This document shows positions 24,566 through 33,186 of a DNA stretch of 64,000 bases, in pieces (position 1 is the stretch's first letter; every line of letters starts with the position of its first letter). The stretch is from Dyella_A sp035685805 (GTDB lineage: Bacteria > Pseudomonadota > Gammaproteobacteria > Xanthomonadales > Rhodanobacteraceae): contig NZ_DASSAB010000023.1 in NCBI RefSeq assembly GCF_035685805.1, positions 1 to 64,000 of the forward strand, in the 5' to 3' direction. Position numbers and translations under genes: made by a program. The notes under the pieces were generated by a model, which was given only the letters and a program-made list of their open reading frames with translations, did no database searches and had not been told where the DNA came from.

Positions 24566-26143
24566 TCAGCCTGTGCGCAGCCCCTGTCGCGCGGGCGCCG
24601 TCGGCGCGCAGAGCAGCAGCCGGTAGGCCGGGTTCCCGCTCTCGTCGCAGTACGGATAGCCGAGCGCGGCGAGGAAGCGTGCGAATGTTGCCCGTTCGCC
24701 GGGCGGCACCTGCAGGCCGACCAGGATGTGGCCGTGGTCGGCGCCCTGGTTGCGGTAGTGGAACAGGCTCACGTTCCAGTCCGGATGCAGCTGCGCCAGG
24801 AAGCGCGTGAGCGCGCCGGGGCGCTCGGGAAAGTCGAAGCGGTACAGCAGCTCGTCGTGCGCCAGCGGCGAGCGGCCGCCGACCATGTGGCGCAGGTGCA
24901 GCTTGGCCAGCTCGTCGTCGCTGAGGTCGAGCACGCCGAAGCCCTGCGCCTCGAACGCGCGGGCCAGCGCGCGGCTCTCCGCCCGCCCGCCGGTGCGGAT
25001 GCCCACGAACAGGTGGGCTTGCCGCACGTCGCCGATGCGGTAGTTGAACTCGGTGAGGCTGTGCCGGCCCAGCGCCTCGCAGAAGCGGCGGAAGCTGCCG
25101 CGCTCTTCGGGAATCGTCACGGCGAATAGCGCCTCGCGCTGCTCGCCCACCTCGGCGCGCTCGGCGACGAAACTCAGCCGATCGAAATTCATGTTGGCGC
25201 CGGAGCAGATCGCCACCAGCGTCTCGTTCTGCAGGCCGTGCGCGGCGGCGTACTGCTTCAGCCCGGCCAGCGCCAGCGCGCCGGAGGGTTCGGGCACGCT
25301 GCGGGTGTCGTTGAACATGTCCTTGATCGCGGCGCAGATCGCGTCGGTATCCACGCGGATCATGCCGTCCACGTGTTGTCGGCAGATCGCGAACGTCTGC
25401 TCGCCCACCTGCTTCACCGCGGTGCCGTCGGCGAACAGGCCGACCTCGTCGAGCAGCACGCGCTCGTCCGCCGCCAGCGACTGCGCCATCGCGTCGGCGG
25501 CCGCGCTCTGCACGCCGATCACCTTCACCTGTGGCCGCACCGCCTTGACGAACGCCGCCACGCCGGCGAGCAGGCCGCCGCCGCCCACCGGTACGAAGAT
25601 CGCGTGCAGCGGCCCGGCGTGCTGGCGCAGGATCTCCATGCCCACGGTGCCCTGGCCGGCGATCACGTCCAGGTCGTCGAATGGATGCACCAGGGTGTAG
25701 CCGTGCGCGGCCTGCAGTGCGGCCGCGGCGGCCTGGGCGTCGCTGTAGGAATCGCCGGCCAGCACCAAGTCCACCGCGTCGCCGCCGATCGTGCGCACCG
25801 CGTCCACCTTCACCTGCGGCGCGGTCTGCGGCATCACGATCACCGCGCGGATGCCCAGCCGTGCCGCGGCCAGCGCCACGCCTTGGGCGTGGTTGCCGGC
25901 CGAGGCGGTGATCACGCCGCGTGCGCGGGCGGCGGCATCCAACTGCACCATCTTGTTGTAGGCGCCGCGCAGCTTGAACGAGAACACCGGCTGGTTGTCC
26001 TCGCGCTTGAGCAGCACCGTGTTGCCGAGCCGGCGCGACAGCGCGGGCACCGGATCGAGCTCGGTTTCGCGCGCCACCTCGTAGACGCGCGCGGTGAGCA
26101 CGCGGCGCAGCAGGTCGAGCCCGTCGTCGCTCATCGCGCTCAC
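24566..26143 (-). CDS. ilvA: IlvA, biosynthetic threonine ammonia-lyase
   Basis: 525 residues, biosynthetic length. It deaminates threonine to 2-oxobutyrate, the committed step to isoleucine. Seen: PLP lysine K57 in SFKLRGAYNK, SAGNHAQGVAL, glycine-rich VGGGGLLAG, and two C-terminal ACT-like regulatory subdomains (from about residue 335, PEERGSFRRFCEAL, and about 430, FPERPGALTRFL) that bind isoleucine and valine. Start is either GTG at 26143 (GTGA overlap with ilvM) or ATG at 26134. Last biosynthetic gene of the Leu/Ile/Val array. Confidence 0.97.
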   Translation of the reverse strand: MSAMSDDGLDLLRRVLTARVYEVARETELDPVPALSRRLGNTVLLKREDNQPVFSFKLRGAYNKMVQLDAAARARGVITASAGNHAQGVALAAARLGIRAVIVMPQTAPQVKVDAVRTIGGDAVDLVLAGDSYSDAQAAAAALQAAHGYTLVHPFDDLDVIAGQGTVGMEILRQHAGPLHAIFVPVGGGGLLAGVAAFVKAVRPQVKVIGVQSAAADAMAQSLAADERVLLDEVGLFADGTAVKQVGEQTFAICRQHVDGMIRVDTDAICAAIKDMFNDTRSVPEPSGALALAGLKQYAAAHGLQNETLVAICSGANMNFDRLSFVAERAEVGEQREALFAVTIPEERGSFRRFCEALGRHSLTEFNYRIGDVRQAHLFVGIRTGGRAESRALARAFEAQGFGVLDLSDDELAKLHLRHMVGGRSPLAHDELLYRFDFPERPGALTRFLAQLHPDWNVSLFHYRNQGADHGHILVGLQVPPGERATFARFLAALGYPYCDESGNPAYRLLLCAPTAPARQGLRTG

Positions 26144-26412
26144 GCGCCCGCCGCCGGATCCGATGGCACCGCCACGGGCGCGGGCAATTCCACCGCCTCG
26201 ATCACGTCCACCAGCTTGCGCGCCTGCTTGAGGATCTGCTCGATCGATTCGTCGCCACCGTGGGTGACCACGACCAGGCGCGACACCTCAATGTCGGTGG
26301 TCGGCGCCACGTTGAGCGAGTCGATGTTGTAGCCGCGCGAGGAGAACAGCCCCGCCACGCGCACCAGCGCACCGGATTCGTTCTGCAGGAGGATCGAGAG
26401 GGTGTGTTTCAT
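26140..26412 (-). CDS. ilvM: Acetolactate synthase small (regulatory) subunit, IlvM type
   Basis: 90 residues, a single ACT domain (MKHTLSILLQNESGALVRVAGLFSSRG), so much shorter than IlvH/IlvN of about 160 and comparable to E. coli IlvM (87). It activates the catalytic subunit and may carry end-product feedback. The ATG at 26412 has GGAAT upstream. It is separated from ilvG by 264 bases with REP-like repeats and overlaps ilvA by 4 bases. Confidence 0.93.
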   Translation of the reverse strand: MKHTLSILLQNESGALVRVAGLFSSRGYNIDSLNVAPTTDIEVSRLVVVTHGGDESIEQILKQARKLVDVIEAVELPAPVAVPSDPAAGA

Positions 26413-26503
26413 GGGATTCCGTGAAGCGTTTGTTGCCCGTGGTCCGAGGTGGGTAGGCGGCAGGTTGGGTCTTGGCAGCGGGTTGCGTCGTGCAGTGAGG
26501 AGT

Positions 26504-26621
26504 CACTGGGATCTCGGCTTTCGCCGCGATGACGGAAATGCGAGCCCGTGATGCGGCTGCGGATCGGTTGCCCGGCCAGCCAGAAACCTCAAGCCGTCAT
26601 CCCGGCGAAAGCCGGAAGCGC
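26504..26621. repeat. Inverted pair of REP-like repeats in the ilvG-ilvM gap
   Basis: Copy A (26504-26535, minus orientation) and copy B (26594-26621, plus orientation) share a core CCGTCATCsCGGCGAAAGCCG, differing at one base. Each core can fold with a GAAA loop (CGGC-GAAA-GCCG). The gap 26413-26676 has no gene. A related copy lies in the thrB-thrC gap. Confidence 0.7.
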
Positions 26622-26676
26622 TGTTCAACGGCGAATGCCGGTCATCCAGCGTCTCTGCTTCATACGAGGCAAGCCG

Positions 26677-28560
26677 CTAGAACATGTCCGCCGGCGCGCC
26701 ATCGGCCGCCTCCGGCGGCGTGCGCGAAGCGATGTGTTCGCCGGTGATCATCTGTGCGTAGGTCATGCCGGGGCCGACCATCGGGTAGACGCCCGCGTCC
26801 GGATCGATGATCACCTCGAGGAAGGCCGGGCCTTCGAAGGCGAGGAAGTCGGCGATCACCCGCTCGATCTCCGGCGGCTGCTCCAGCCGCTGCGCCCAGG
26901 CGAAGCCGTCGGCCTGCGCGGCCTTGACGAAGTCCTTGGTGTGCAGGGTCTTGTCCGACGAGGCGAAGCGGCTCTCGAAGAACAGCTTCTGCCACTGCCG
27001 CACCATGCCGTCGCCAGCGTTGTTGAACACCACCACCTTCAGCGGCAGGCCGTAGGTGGTGACGGTCTCCAGCTCGCCGAAGTTCATGCGGATGCTGGCG
27101 TCGCCGTCGAGGTCGATCACCAGCGCGTCCGGTCGCGCGAACTGCGCGCCGATCGCCGCCGGCAGACCGAAGCCCATCGTGCCCATCGAGCCGGAGGTGA
27201 GCCACTGGCGCGGTCCGCGGAAGTCGAAGTACTGCGCCGCCCACATCTGGTGCTGGCCCACGCCGGTGGAAATGATCGCGCGGCCGTCGGTGATGCGGTT
27301 GATCGCCTCGATCACCGCATACGGCTGGATCATCGCGCTGGCGCGGTCGTAGTTCATTGCATGCACGCGCTTGAGGTCGGCCACGTGCCGGTGCCATGAG
27401 GCGTAGCGGCCGTCGGACTGCGGGCGAAAGCCCTGCGCCTTGCCGTAGCGGCGCAGCCGGTCCAGCGTGCGCACCAGTGGACCGCAGTGGTGCCACTGCA
27501 CCGCCTTCACCTTGCCGATCTCGGCCGGGTCGATATCGACCTGGGCGATGAAGCGCGCGCGCGGCGCGAACTTGCCCGGCACGCCGGCCACGCGGTCGTC
27601 GAAGCGCGCGCCCAGCGCCAGCACAAAGTCGCAATCCTCCACCGCGTAGTTGGCGTAGGCGGTGCCGTGCATGCCCAGCATGTGCAGGGCCAGTGGCGCG
27701 GTGGTGTCGACTGCGCCGATGCCCATCAGGGTGGTGGTGACCGGCAGGCCGAACGCATCGACAAACGCGCGCAGCGCCTCGGCCGCTTCCGCCGCGACGA
27801 CGCCGCCGCCGGCGTAGATCAGTGGCCGCTTCGCCTGGCTTAGCGCGGCGAAGAAGGCGGCGCAGTCGGCGTCGGTGAGATGCGCCTGTTCCACCGCGCG
27901 CATCCGCGCCCGGTAGCCGGGAATCGCCAGCTGTCCTTCGCCCTGGAAGGTCAGCGCGGCGTTCTGCACGTCCTTGGGGATGTCCAGCACCACCGGGCCG
28001 GGACGCCCGCTGCGGGCCAGTTCGAACGCGGTGCGCAGGGTGGGTTCGAGCTTCGCCGGATCGGTGACCAGGAACACGTGCTTGGCGCAGCCGCTCATGA
28101 TGCTGCTGATCGGCGCCTCTTGAAACGCGTCGCTGCCGATCGCCGCGGTGGGCACCTGGCCGCAGATCACCACCAGCGGGATCGAGTCGGCCATCGAGTC
28201 GCGCACCGGCGTCACCGTGTTGGTGGCGCCCGGGCCGGAGGTGACCACCGCCACGCCGACCTTGCCGGAGGCGCGCGCATAGCCGGCGGCCATGAAGCCC
28301 GCCCCCTGCTCGTTGGCCGGCACGATCAGCGGCATCGCGTCGCGACCGTCCTCGCGCGGGTGCTCGGCGTTGTAGCGGAACACCGCGTCGTACACCGGCA
28401 GGATGGCGCCGCCGGAGTAGCCGAACAGCACGTCCGCACCCTCGTCGGCGAGTACCTGCACCACGATCTCGGCACCGGTCATCGGGGTGCCGGCGAGCGG
28501 GTGCACGCCGGGCGGCGGCAGGATCGGCGCGGGATCGGACTTCACGGTCTGCAGGTTCAC
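26677..28560 (-). CDS. ilvG: Acetolactate synthase catalytic subunit, IlvG type
   Basis: 627 residues, TPP- and FAD-dependent. It condenses pyruvate with pyruvate or 2-oxobutyrate, the first common step to Val/Leu and Ile. Seen: N-terminal TPP domain with the catalytic Glu in IVPANEQGAGFMA, the middle FAD region, and the C-terminal TPP motif DLDGDASIRMNFGEL followed by VVVFNN. I chose the GTG at 28560, with GAGGAA upstream; an ATG 16 codons earlier is also in frame. Its partner ilvM is the next gene. Confidence 0.95.
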   Translation of the reverse strand: MNLQTVKSDPAPILPPPGVHPLAGTPMTGAEIVVQVLADEGADVLFGYSGGAILPVYDAVFRYNAEHPREDGRDAMPLIVPANEQGAGFMAAGYARASGKVGVAVVTSGPGATNTVTPVRDSMADSIPLVVICGQVPTAAIGSDAFQEAPISSIMSGCAKHVFLVTDPAKLEPTLRTAFELARSGRPGPVVLDIPKDVQNAALTFQGEGQLAIPGYRARMRAVEQAHLTDADCAAFFAALSQAKRPLIYAGGGVVAAEAAEALRAFVDAFGLPVTTTLMGIGAVDTTAPLALHMLGMHGTAYANYAVEDCDFVLALGARFDDRVAGVPGKFAPRARFIAQVDIDPAEIGKVKAVQWHHCGPLVRTLDRLRRYGKAQGFRPQSDGRYASWHRHVADLKRVHAMNYDRASAMIQPYAVIEAINRITDGRAIISTGVGQHQMWAAQYFDFRGPRQWLTSGSMGTMGFGLPAAIGAQFARPDALVIDLDGDASIRMNFGELETVTTYGLPLKVVVFNNAGDGMVRQWQKLFFESRFASSDKTLHTKDFVKAAQADGFAWAQRLEQPPEIERVIADFLAFEGPAFLEVIIDPDAGVYPMVGPGMTYAQMITGEHIASRTPPEAADGAPADMF

Positions 28561-28631
28561 GGGACGGTTCCTCAAGCGTTGCGTTCGGTCCGGCCGCGCG
28601 CGGATCACGCGCGGCCGGCGGGTCGGCGACT

Positions 28632-29657
28632 TCAGCCGACCTTCTTCAGCGGTTCACCGGCGGCGGCGGCCGGCTGGGCGGTGCCGGTCTGCAGCCACGG
28701 CATGCGGGCGCGCAGCCTGGCGCCAACCTGCTCGATCGGGTGGTCGAGGTCGGCCTGCTTGATGCGCTTGTAGTTGGGCAGGCCGGCCTTGTATTCCTCG
28801 GTCCAGTTCTTCGCGAAGGTGCCGTCCTGGATGTCGGTCAGCACGTCCTTCATGCGCGCCTTCACGCCGGCGTCGATCACCCGCGGGCCGCTGACGTAGT
28901 CGCCGTACTGCGCGGTCTCGGAGACGAACTGCAGCATCTTGGTGAGGCCGCCTTCGTAGAACAGGTCGACGATCAGCTTCAGCTCGTGCATCACCTCGTA
29001 GTAGGCGATCTCCGGCTGGTAGCCGGCTTCCACCAGGGTCTCGAAGCCGGCCTTCACCAGGTCGCTGGCGCCACCGCACAGCACGGCCTGCTCGCCGAAC
29101 AGATCGGTCTCGGTCTCTTCCTTGAAGTCGGTCTTGATCAACAGCGCGCGGCCGCCGCCGATGCCGTCGGCGTAGGCGTGCGCCTTGGCCTCGGCCTGGC
29201 CGCTGACGTCCTGGTACACCGCCCAGATGCTCGGCACGCCACGGCCGCGCTCGTACTCGGTGCGCACCAGCGCGCCCGGGCCCTTCGGCGCCACCAAGAT
29301 CACGTCGATGTCCTTGCGCGGGGTGATCTGGCCGAAGTGCACGTTGAAGCCGTGCGCGAACAAGAGCGCCGCGCCGGGCTTGATGTTCGGCTCGATCGAT
29401 TCGGTGTACAGCGTCGGCTGCACCATGTCGGGCGTCAGCACGGCGACCAGGTCGGCGCCCTTCACCGCTTCGGCGGGCTCCACCACGGTGAAGCCCTCGG
29501 CCTTGGCCTTGTGCCAGGTCGGGCCGTTCGGACGCAGGCCCACGACCATGTCGAGGCCGGAGTCGCGCAGGTTCAGCGCATGGGCGCGGCCCTGGCTGCC
29601 GTAGCCGAGCACGGCGATGCGGCCCTTGGCGAGGAGGTTTTCTTTGTTGGTGCTCAT
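28632..29657 (-). CDS. ilvC: IlvC, ketol-acid reductoisomerase (class I)
   Basis: 341 residues. It isomerises and reduces acetolactate or acetohydroxybutyrate. Seen: Rossmann motif LGYGSQGRAHALNL, Mg-binding DLFGEQAVLCGG, CHELK-like motif as MHELKLIVDL, and HPIEQVGARLR. The cofactor loop reads GLRPNGPTWHKA: the serines that bind the NADPH 2'-phosphate in many class I enzymes are replaced by Pro and Gly, so NADH use or relaxed specificity is possible. The start overlaps the ilvD stop (ATGA). Confidence 0.97.
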   Translation of the reverse strand: MSTNKENLLAKGRIAVLGYGSQGRAHALNLRDSGLDMVVGLRPNGPTWHKAKAEGFTVVEPAEAVKGADLVAVLTPDMVQPTLYTESIEPNIKPGAALLFAHGFNVHFGQITPRKDIDVILVAPKGPGALVRTEYERGRGVPSIWAVYQDVSGQAEAKAHAYADGIGGGRALLIKTDFKEETETDLFGEQAVLCGGASDLVKAGFETLVEAGYQPEIAYYEVMHELKLIVDLFYEGGLTKMLQFVSETAQYGDYVSGPRVIDAGVKARMKDVLTDIQDGTFAKNWTEEYKAGLPNYKRIKQADLDHPIEQVGARLRARMPWLQTGTAQPAAAAGEPLKKVG

Positions 29658-31369
29658 GCGGTGACTCCTTGGGTGTGTTCTGCGGATGCTTTGGCCGTCT
29701 GGACGGCCGAAACGTAGGGGGTGTCGGCGCGGGTGGTGGCGCCGTCGGAAGCGGAGCCGACCAGCCGGGCGTACTTGGCCAGGGCGCCGTGGGTGACCTT
29801 CGGCGGCGGCGGCGTCCAGCCCGCGCGGCGAGCGTCGAGGTCGGCGGTGGTGCGCAGCTCGCGGCGGTCGCCGTCGATGACGATGCGGTCGCCGTCGCTC
29901 AGCAGGGCGATCGGGCCGCCGCGCACGGCTTCCGGCGCGATGTGGCCGACCATGAAGCCGTGGGTGGCGCCGGAGAAGCGGCCGTCGGTGATCAACGCCA
30001 CGTCGTCGCCCAGGCCGCGACCGACCAGCGCCGCGGTGACGCCGAGCATCTCGCGCATGCCGGGGCCGCCGGCCGGGCCTTCGTTGCGGATCACGATGAC
30101 GTCGCCCTTGGCGATGCCACCGGACTGCACGGCAGCGAACGCGGCCTCCTCGCTCTCGAACACGCGGGCCGGCCCTTCGAACTGGGTGCCGGTCTTGCCG
30201 GCCAGCTTGAGGATGCAGCCCTCGGGCGCAAGGTTGCCGTAGAGGATCGAGTAGCCGCCGCGCGGCTTCAGCGGCGCGCTCACCGGGAGGATCACGTCCT
30301 GGTTCTCGGCGCGCGGTGCAGCTGCGGCCTCGGCGAACAGCGTGCTGCCGGTGACGGTCGGCGTGTCGGCGAGCATGCCGGCGGCGATCAGCTCCTGCGC
30401 CACGCGGGCGGCGCCGCCGGCGCCGAACATCTCCACTGCGGTGTAGCGGCCGCCGGGCAGCAGGTCGGCGATCACCGGCGTGTGCACCGAGGCCGGTTCG
30501 AAATCTTCGATGCTCCATTCGACGCCGGCCTCGCGCGCGATCGCCAGCAAGTGCAGCACCGCGTTGGTGGAGCCGGCGGTGGCAGCGACCATACGCGCAG
30601 CGTTCTGGAACGCGCTGCGGCTGAGCAGGTCGCTTGGCCTGCGGTTGGCCTTCAGGCACTCCATCACCAGCTCGCCGCAGCGATAGGCCGCCTGCTTCTT
30701 CGCCGGATGGGTGGCCGGGATGTCGTTGAAGCCCACCGGCGACAGGCCCAGCGTGGTCAGCACCATCGCCATGGTGTTGGCGGTGAACTGGCCGCCGCAG
30801 GCGCCGGCGCCGGGGCAGGCGTCGCGTTCCACCGAGGTCAGCTCGGCGTCGTCGATCTTACCGGCGCCGTGCGCGCCGACCGCCTCGAACACCTGCTGGA
30901 TGGTGATCGGGTGGTTGTCGTGATTGCCGTGGGCGATGGTGCCGCCGTACAGCGCCACGCCGGGAATGTTCAGCCGCGCCAGCGCCATCGCCGCGGCGGG
31001 GATGGTCTTGTCGCAGCCGCACAGCACCACCATCGCGTCGAGCGAATGGCCGTCCACGGCCAGCTCGATCGAGTCGGTGATCACCTCGCGGCTGACCAGT
31101 GAGGCGCGCATGCCGGGCGTGCCCATCGCCATGCCGTCGGTGATCGCGATGGTGTTGAACTCGATCGGCGTGCCGCCGGCGGCGCGCACCCCTTTGATCG
31201 CCGCGTCGGCCAGCTCGCGCAGGTTGAGGTTGCACGGGCTGACGTTGGTCCAGGTGTGCACCACCGCCACCAGCGGCCTGGCGATCGCCGCGTCGTCCAG
31301 CCCGGTGGCCCGCATCATCGCCCGCGCGGGCGCGCGGTCCGGGCCGGTTTTCATCACGTCACTGCGCAT
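29654..31369 (-). CDS. ilvD: IlvD, dihydroxy-acid dehydratase
   Basis: 571 residues. An iron-sulfur enzyme making 2-oxoisovalerate and 2-oxo-3-methylvalerate. Seen: VLCGCDKTIPA, DACPGAGACGGQFTANTM (cluster cysteines) and GRFSGATHGFMVGH. I chose the ATG at 31369: it has GGAG 6 bases upstream and gives the family start MRSDVMKTG. Upstream in-frame ATGs at 31381 and 31420 exist. The 135-base gap to leuB has no second leader peptide that I can recognise. Confidence 0.96.
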   Translation of the reverse strand: MRSDVMKTGPDRAPARAMMRATGLDDAAIARPLVAVVHTWTNVSPCNLNLRELADAAIKGVRAAGGTPIEFNTIAITDGMAMGTPGMRASLVSREVITDSIELAVDGHSLDAMVVLCGCDKTIPAAAMALARLNIPGVALYGGTIAHGNHDNHPITIQQVFEAVGAHGAGKIDDAELTSVERDACPGAGACGGQFTANTMAMVLTTLGLSPVGFNDIPATHPAKKQAAYRCGELVMECLKANRRPSDLLSRSAFQNAARMVAATAGSTNAVLHLLAIAREAGVEWSIEDFEPASVHTPVIADLLPGGRYTAVEMFGAGGAARVAQELIAAGMLADTPTVTGSTLFAEAAAAPRAENQDVILPVSAPLKPRGGYSILYGNLAPEGCILKLAGKTGTQFEGPARVFESEEAAFAAVQSGGIAKGDVIVIRNEGPAGGPGMREMLGVTAALVGRGLGDDVALITDGRFSGATHGFMVGHIAPEAVRGGPIALLSDGDRIVIDGDRRELRTTADLDARRAGWTPPPPKVTHGALAKYARLVGSASDGATTRADTPYVSAVQTAKASAEHTQGVTA

Positions 31370-31504
31370 CACATGCTCCATCAGGACCAAGAGAAAGGCT
31401 TCCCCGCGCGCCCGGGACATGTCTGCGAGTACCGGGGAGGTGGGCAGCGCAGCGCGACGGGGGTCTGCCGGCGGGCGCGCGGGGCAAGCCAAACGGGGCC
31501 GGAC

Positions 31505-32602
31505 TCAACCGCATGCGCGGCCTCCGGCGAAGAAGGCGTGGTGGATCGCCGCGTGCTCTTCCACCGCCATCAGCACGGCGTCGCGCACGGCATCGGTGCC
31601 GGCGTGGCCGCCGATGTCGCGGGTGCGCGGACCGTGTTCCAGCACTTGCGACACGGCCGCCTCCACGCACTGCGCCTCTTCCTCCAGGCCCAGCGAGTGG
31701 CGCAGCAGCAGCGCGGCGGAGAGGATCGCGCCGGTGGGGTTGGCTACGCCTTGCCCGGCGATGTCCGGCGCCGAACCGTGGATGGGTTCGTACAGGCCGC
31801 GCTTGCCTTCGCCCAGTGAGGCCGAGGGCAGCAGGCCCAGCGAGCCGGCCAGCGCGGCGGCTTCGTCGGTGAGGATGTCGCCGAACAGGTTCTCGGTGAC
31901 CACCACGTCGTAGCGGCCCGGCTGGGTCAGCAGCAGCATCGCCATCGAGTCGACCAGCTGGTGCTCGACCTTCACGTCGCGGTATTCCGGCGCGATGCGC
32001 TGCACGACGTTGCGCCACAGGCGCGAGGTCTCCAGCACGTTCGCCTTGTCCACCGAGGTGAGGTGGTGGCGACGCTCGCGGGCCAGCGCGAAGGCGCGGC
32101 GCACCACGCGTTCGATCTCGGCCTCGGTGTACCTGCACTCGTCGGTGGCGGCGTCGGCCGTGCGCGTCTTGGCGCCGAAGTAGGCGCCGCCGGTGAGCTC
32201 GCGCACGAACAGCACGTCGACGTCCTTGAGCTTCTCGTTCTTCAGCGGCGACAGGCTGGCCAGCGCCGGGTGCACCTGCAGCGGGCGCAGGTTGGCGTAC
32301 ACGCCCAGCGCCGCGCGCAACGCCAGCAGCCCCTGCTCGGGGCGCACCTTGGCGTTCGGGTCGGACCACTTCGGGCCGCCCACCGCGCCCAGCAGCACCG
32401 CATCGGCCTTCTGGCATGCCTCCAGCGAGGCGGCCGGCAGCGGCTCGCCGGTGGCGTCGATGGCGCAGCCGCCGATCGCGTGTTCCTCGAAGGTGAATCG
32501 GTGGCCGTAGTGCTCGGCCACGGCCTCCAGCACGGCCACGGCCACGGCGGTGACCTCGGGACCGACGCCGTCGCCAGGCAGGGTGACGATATGCGCTTTC
32601 AT
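31505..32602 (-). CDS. leuB: LeuB, 3-isopropylmalate dehydrogenase
   Basis: 365 residues. It oxidises and decarboxylates 3-isopropylmalate with NAD. Seen: the start MKAHIVTLPGDGVGPEV, the substrate-binding region RPLQVHPAL, the metal-binding signature 'VVTENLFGDILTDEAA', and the NAD site 'EPIHGSAPDIAGQGVANP'. The start overlaps the leuD stop by 4 bases (ATGA). Confidence 0.97.
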   Translation of the reverse strand: MKAHIVTLPGDGVGPEVTAVAVAVLEAVAEHYGHRFTFEEHAIGGCAIDATGEPLPAASLEACQKADAVLLGAVGGPKWSDPNAKVRPEQGLLALRAALGVYANLRPLQVHPALASLSPLKNEKLKDVDVLFVRELTGGAYFGAKTRTADAATDECRYTEAEIERVVRRAFALARERRHHLTSVDKANVLETSRLWRNVVQRIAPEYRDVKVEHQLVDSMAMLLLTQPGRYDVVVTENLFGDILTDEAAALAGSLGLLPSASLGEGKRGLYEPIHGSAPDIAGQGVANPTGAILSAALLLRHSLGLEEEAQCVEAAVSQVLEHGPRTRDIGGHAGTDAVRDAVLMAVEEHAAIHHAFFAGGRACG

Positions 32603-33186
32603 GCGGCGTGTTCCTCGTGCTGGTGTTCGTAACGGGTGATGGCGTCGGCGTGCTGCAGCAGGAAGCCGAGCTGGTCGACGCCTTCGAGCAGGCAGTGGCG
32701 GGCGAAGGGTTCGAGCTGGAAGGTGATGCGGCCGCCGTCGGGCAGCGTGACGACCTGCTCGCGCACGTCGATGTGCAGCTCCACGCCGGGATGCTCGAGC
32801 AGCCAGCGGTGCTCGGGCTCGCTGACCATGATCGCCAGCAGGCCGTTCTTCAGCGCGTTGCTGCGGAAGATGTCCGCGATCTCGCTGCACAGCACCGCCT
32901 GGATGCCGTAATCCAGCAGCGCCCACGGCGCGTGCTCGCGCGAGGAGCCGCAGCCGAAGTTGCGCCCGGCGACCAGGATCGCGCAGCCGGTCGCTTCCGC
33001 CCGGTTCAGCGGGAAGGCGGGGTTGTCGCTGCCGTCGGCCTGATAGCGCCAGTCGTGGAAGCACAGCTTGCCCAGCCCTCCGCGGGTGGTGGTGGTGAGA
33101 AAGCGGGCCGGGATGATGCGGTCGGTGTCGATGTTCTCGTCCGCCAGCGCGGCGGTGCGCGAATGGATGTGGGTGACGGGCTTCAT
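32599..33186 (-). CDS. leuD: LeuD, isopropylmalate isomerase small subunit
   Basis: 195 residues. With LeuC it converts 2- to 3-isopropylmalate. Seen: DTDRIIPARFL near residue 20 and the swivel-domain motif GRNFGCGSSREHAPWAL. It overlaps leuC and leuB by 4 bases at both ends, so the LeuC-LeuD pair should be made in balance. Confidence 0.97.
   Translation of the reverse strand: MKPVTHIHSRTAALADENIDTDRIIPARFLTTTTRGGLGKLCFHDWRYQADGSDNPAFPLNRAEATGCAILVAGRNFGCGSSREHAPWALLDYGIQAVLCSEIADIFRSNALKNGLLAIMVSEPEHRWLLEHPGVELHIDVREQVVTLPDGGRITFQLEPFARHCLLEGVDQLGFLLQHADAITRYEHQHEEHAA

Noticed and set aside
31370..31504. Possible third leader peptide before ilvD (AFLLVL segment)
   Set aside because: The short Leu/Val stretch is in frame with ilvD itself, with no stop and no terminator after it, so it is at most an alternative ilvD start.
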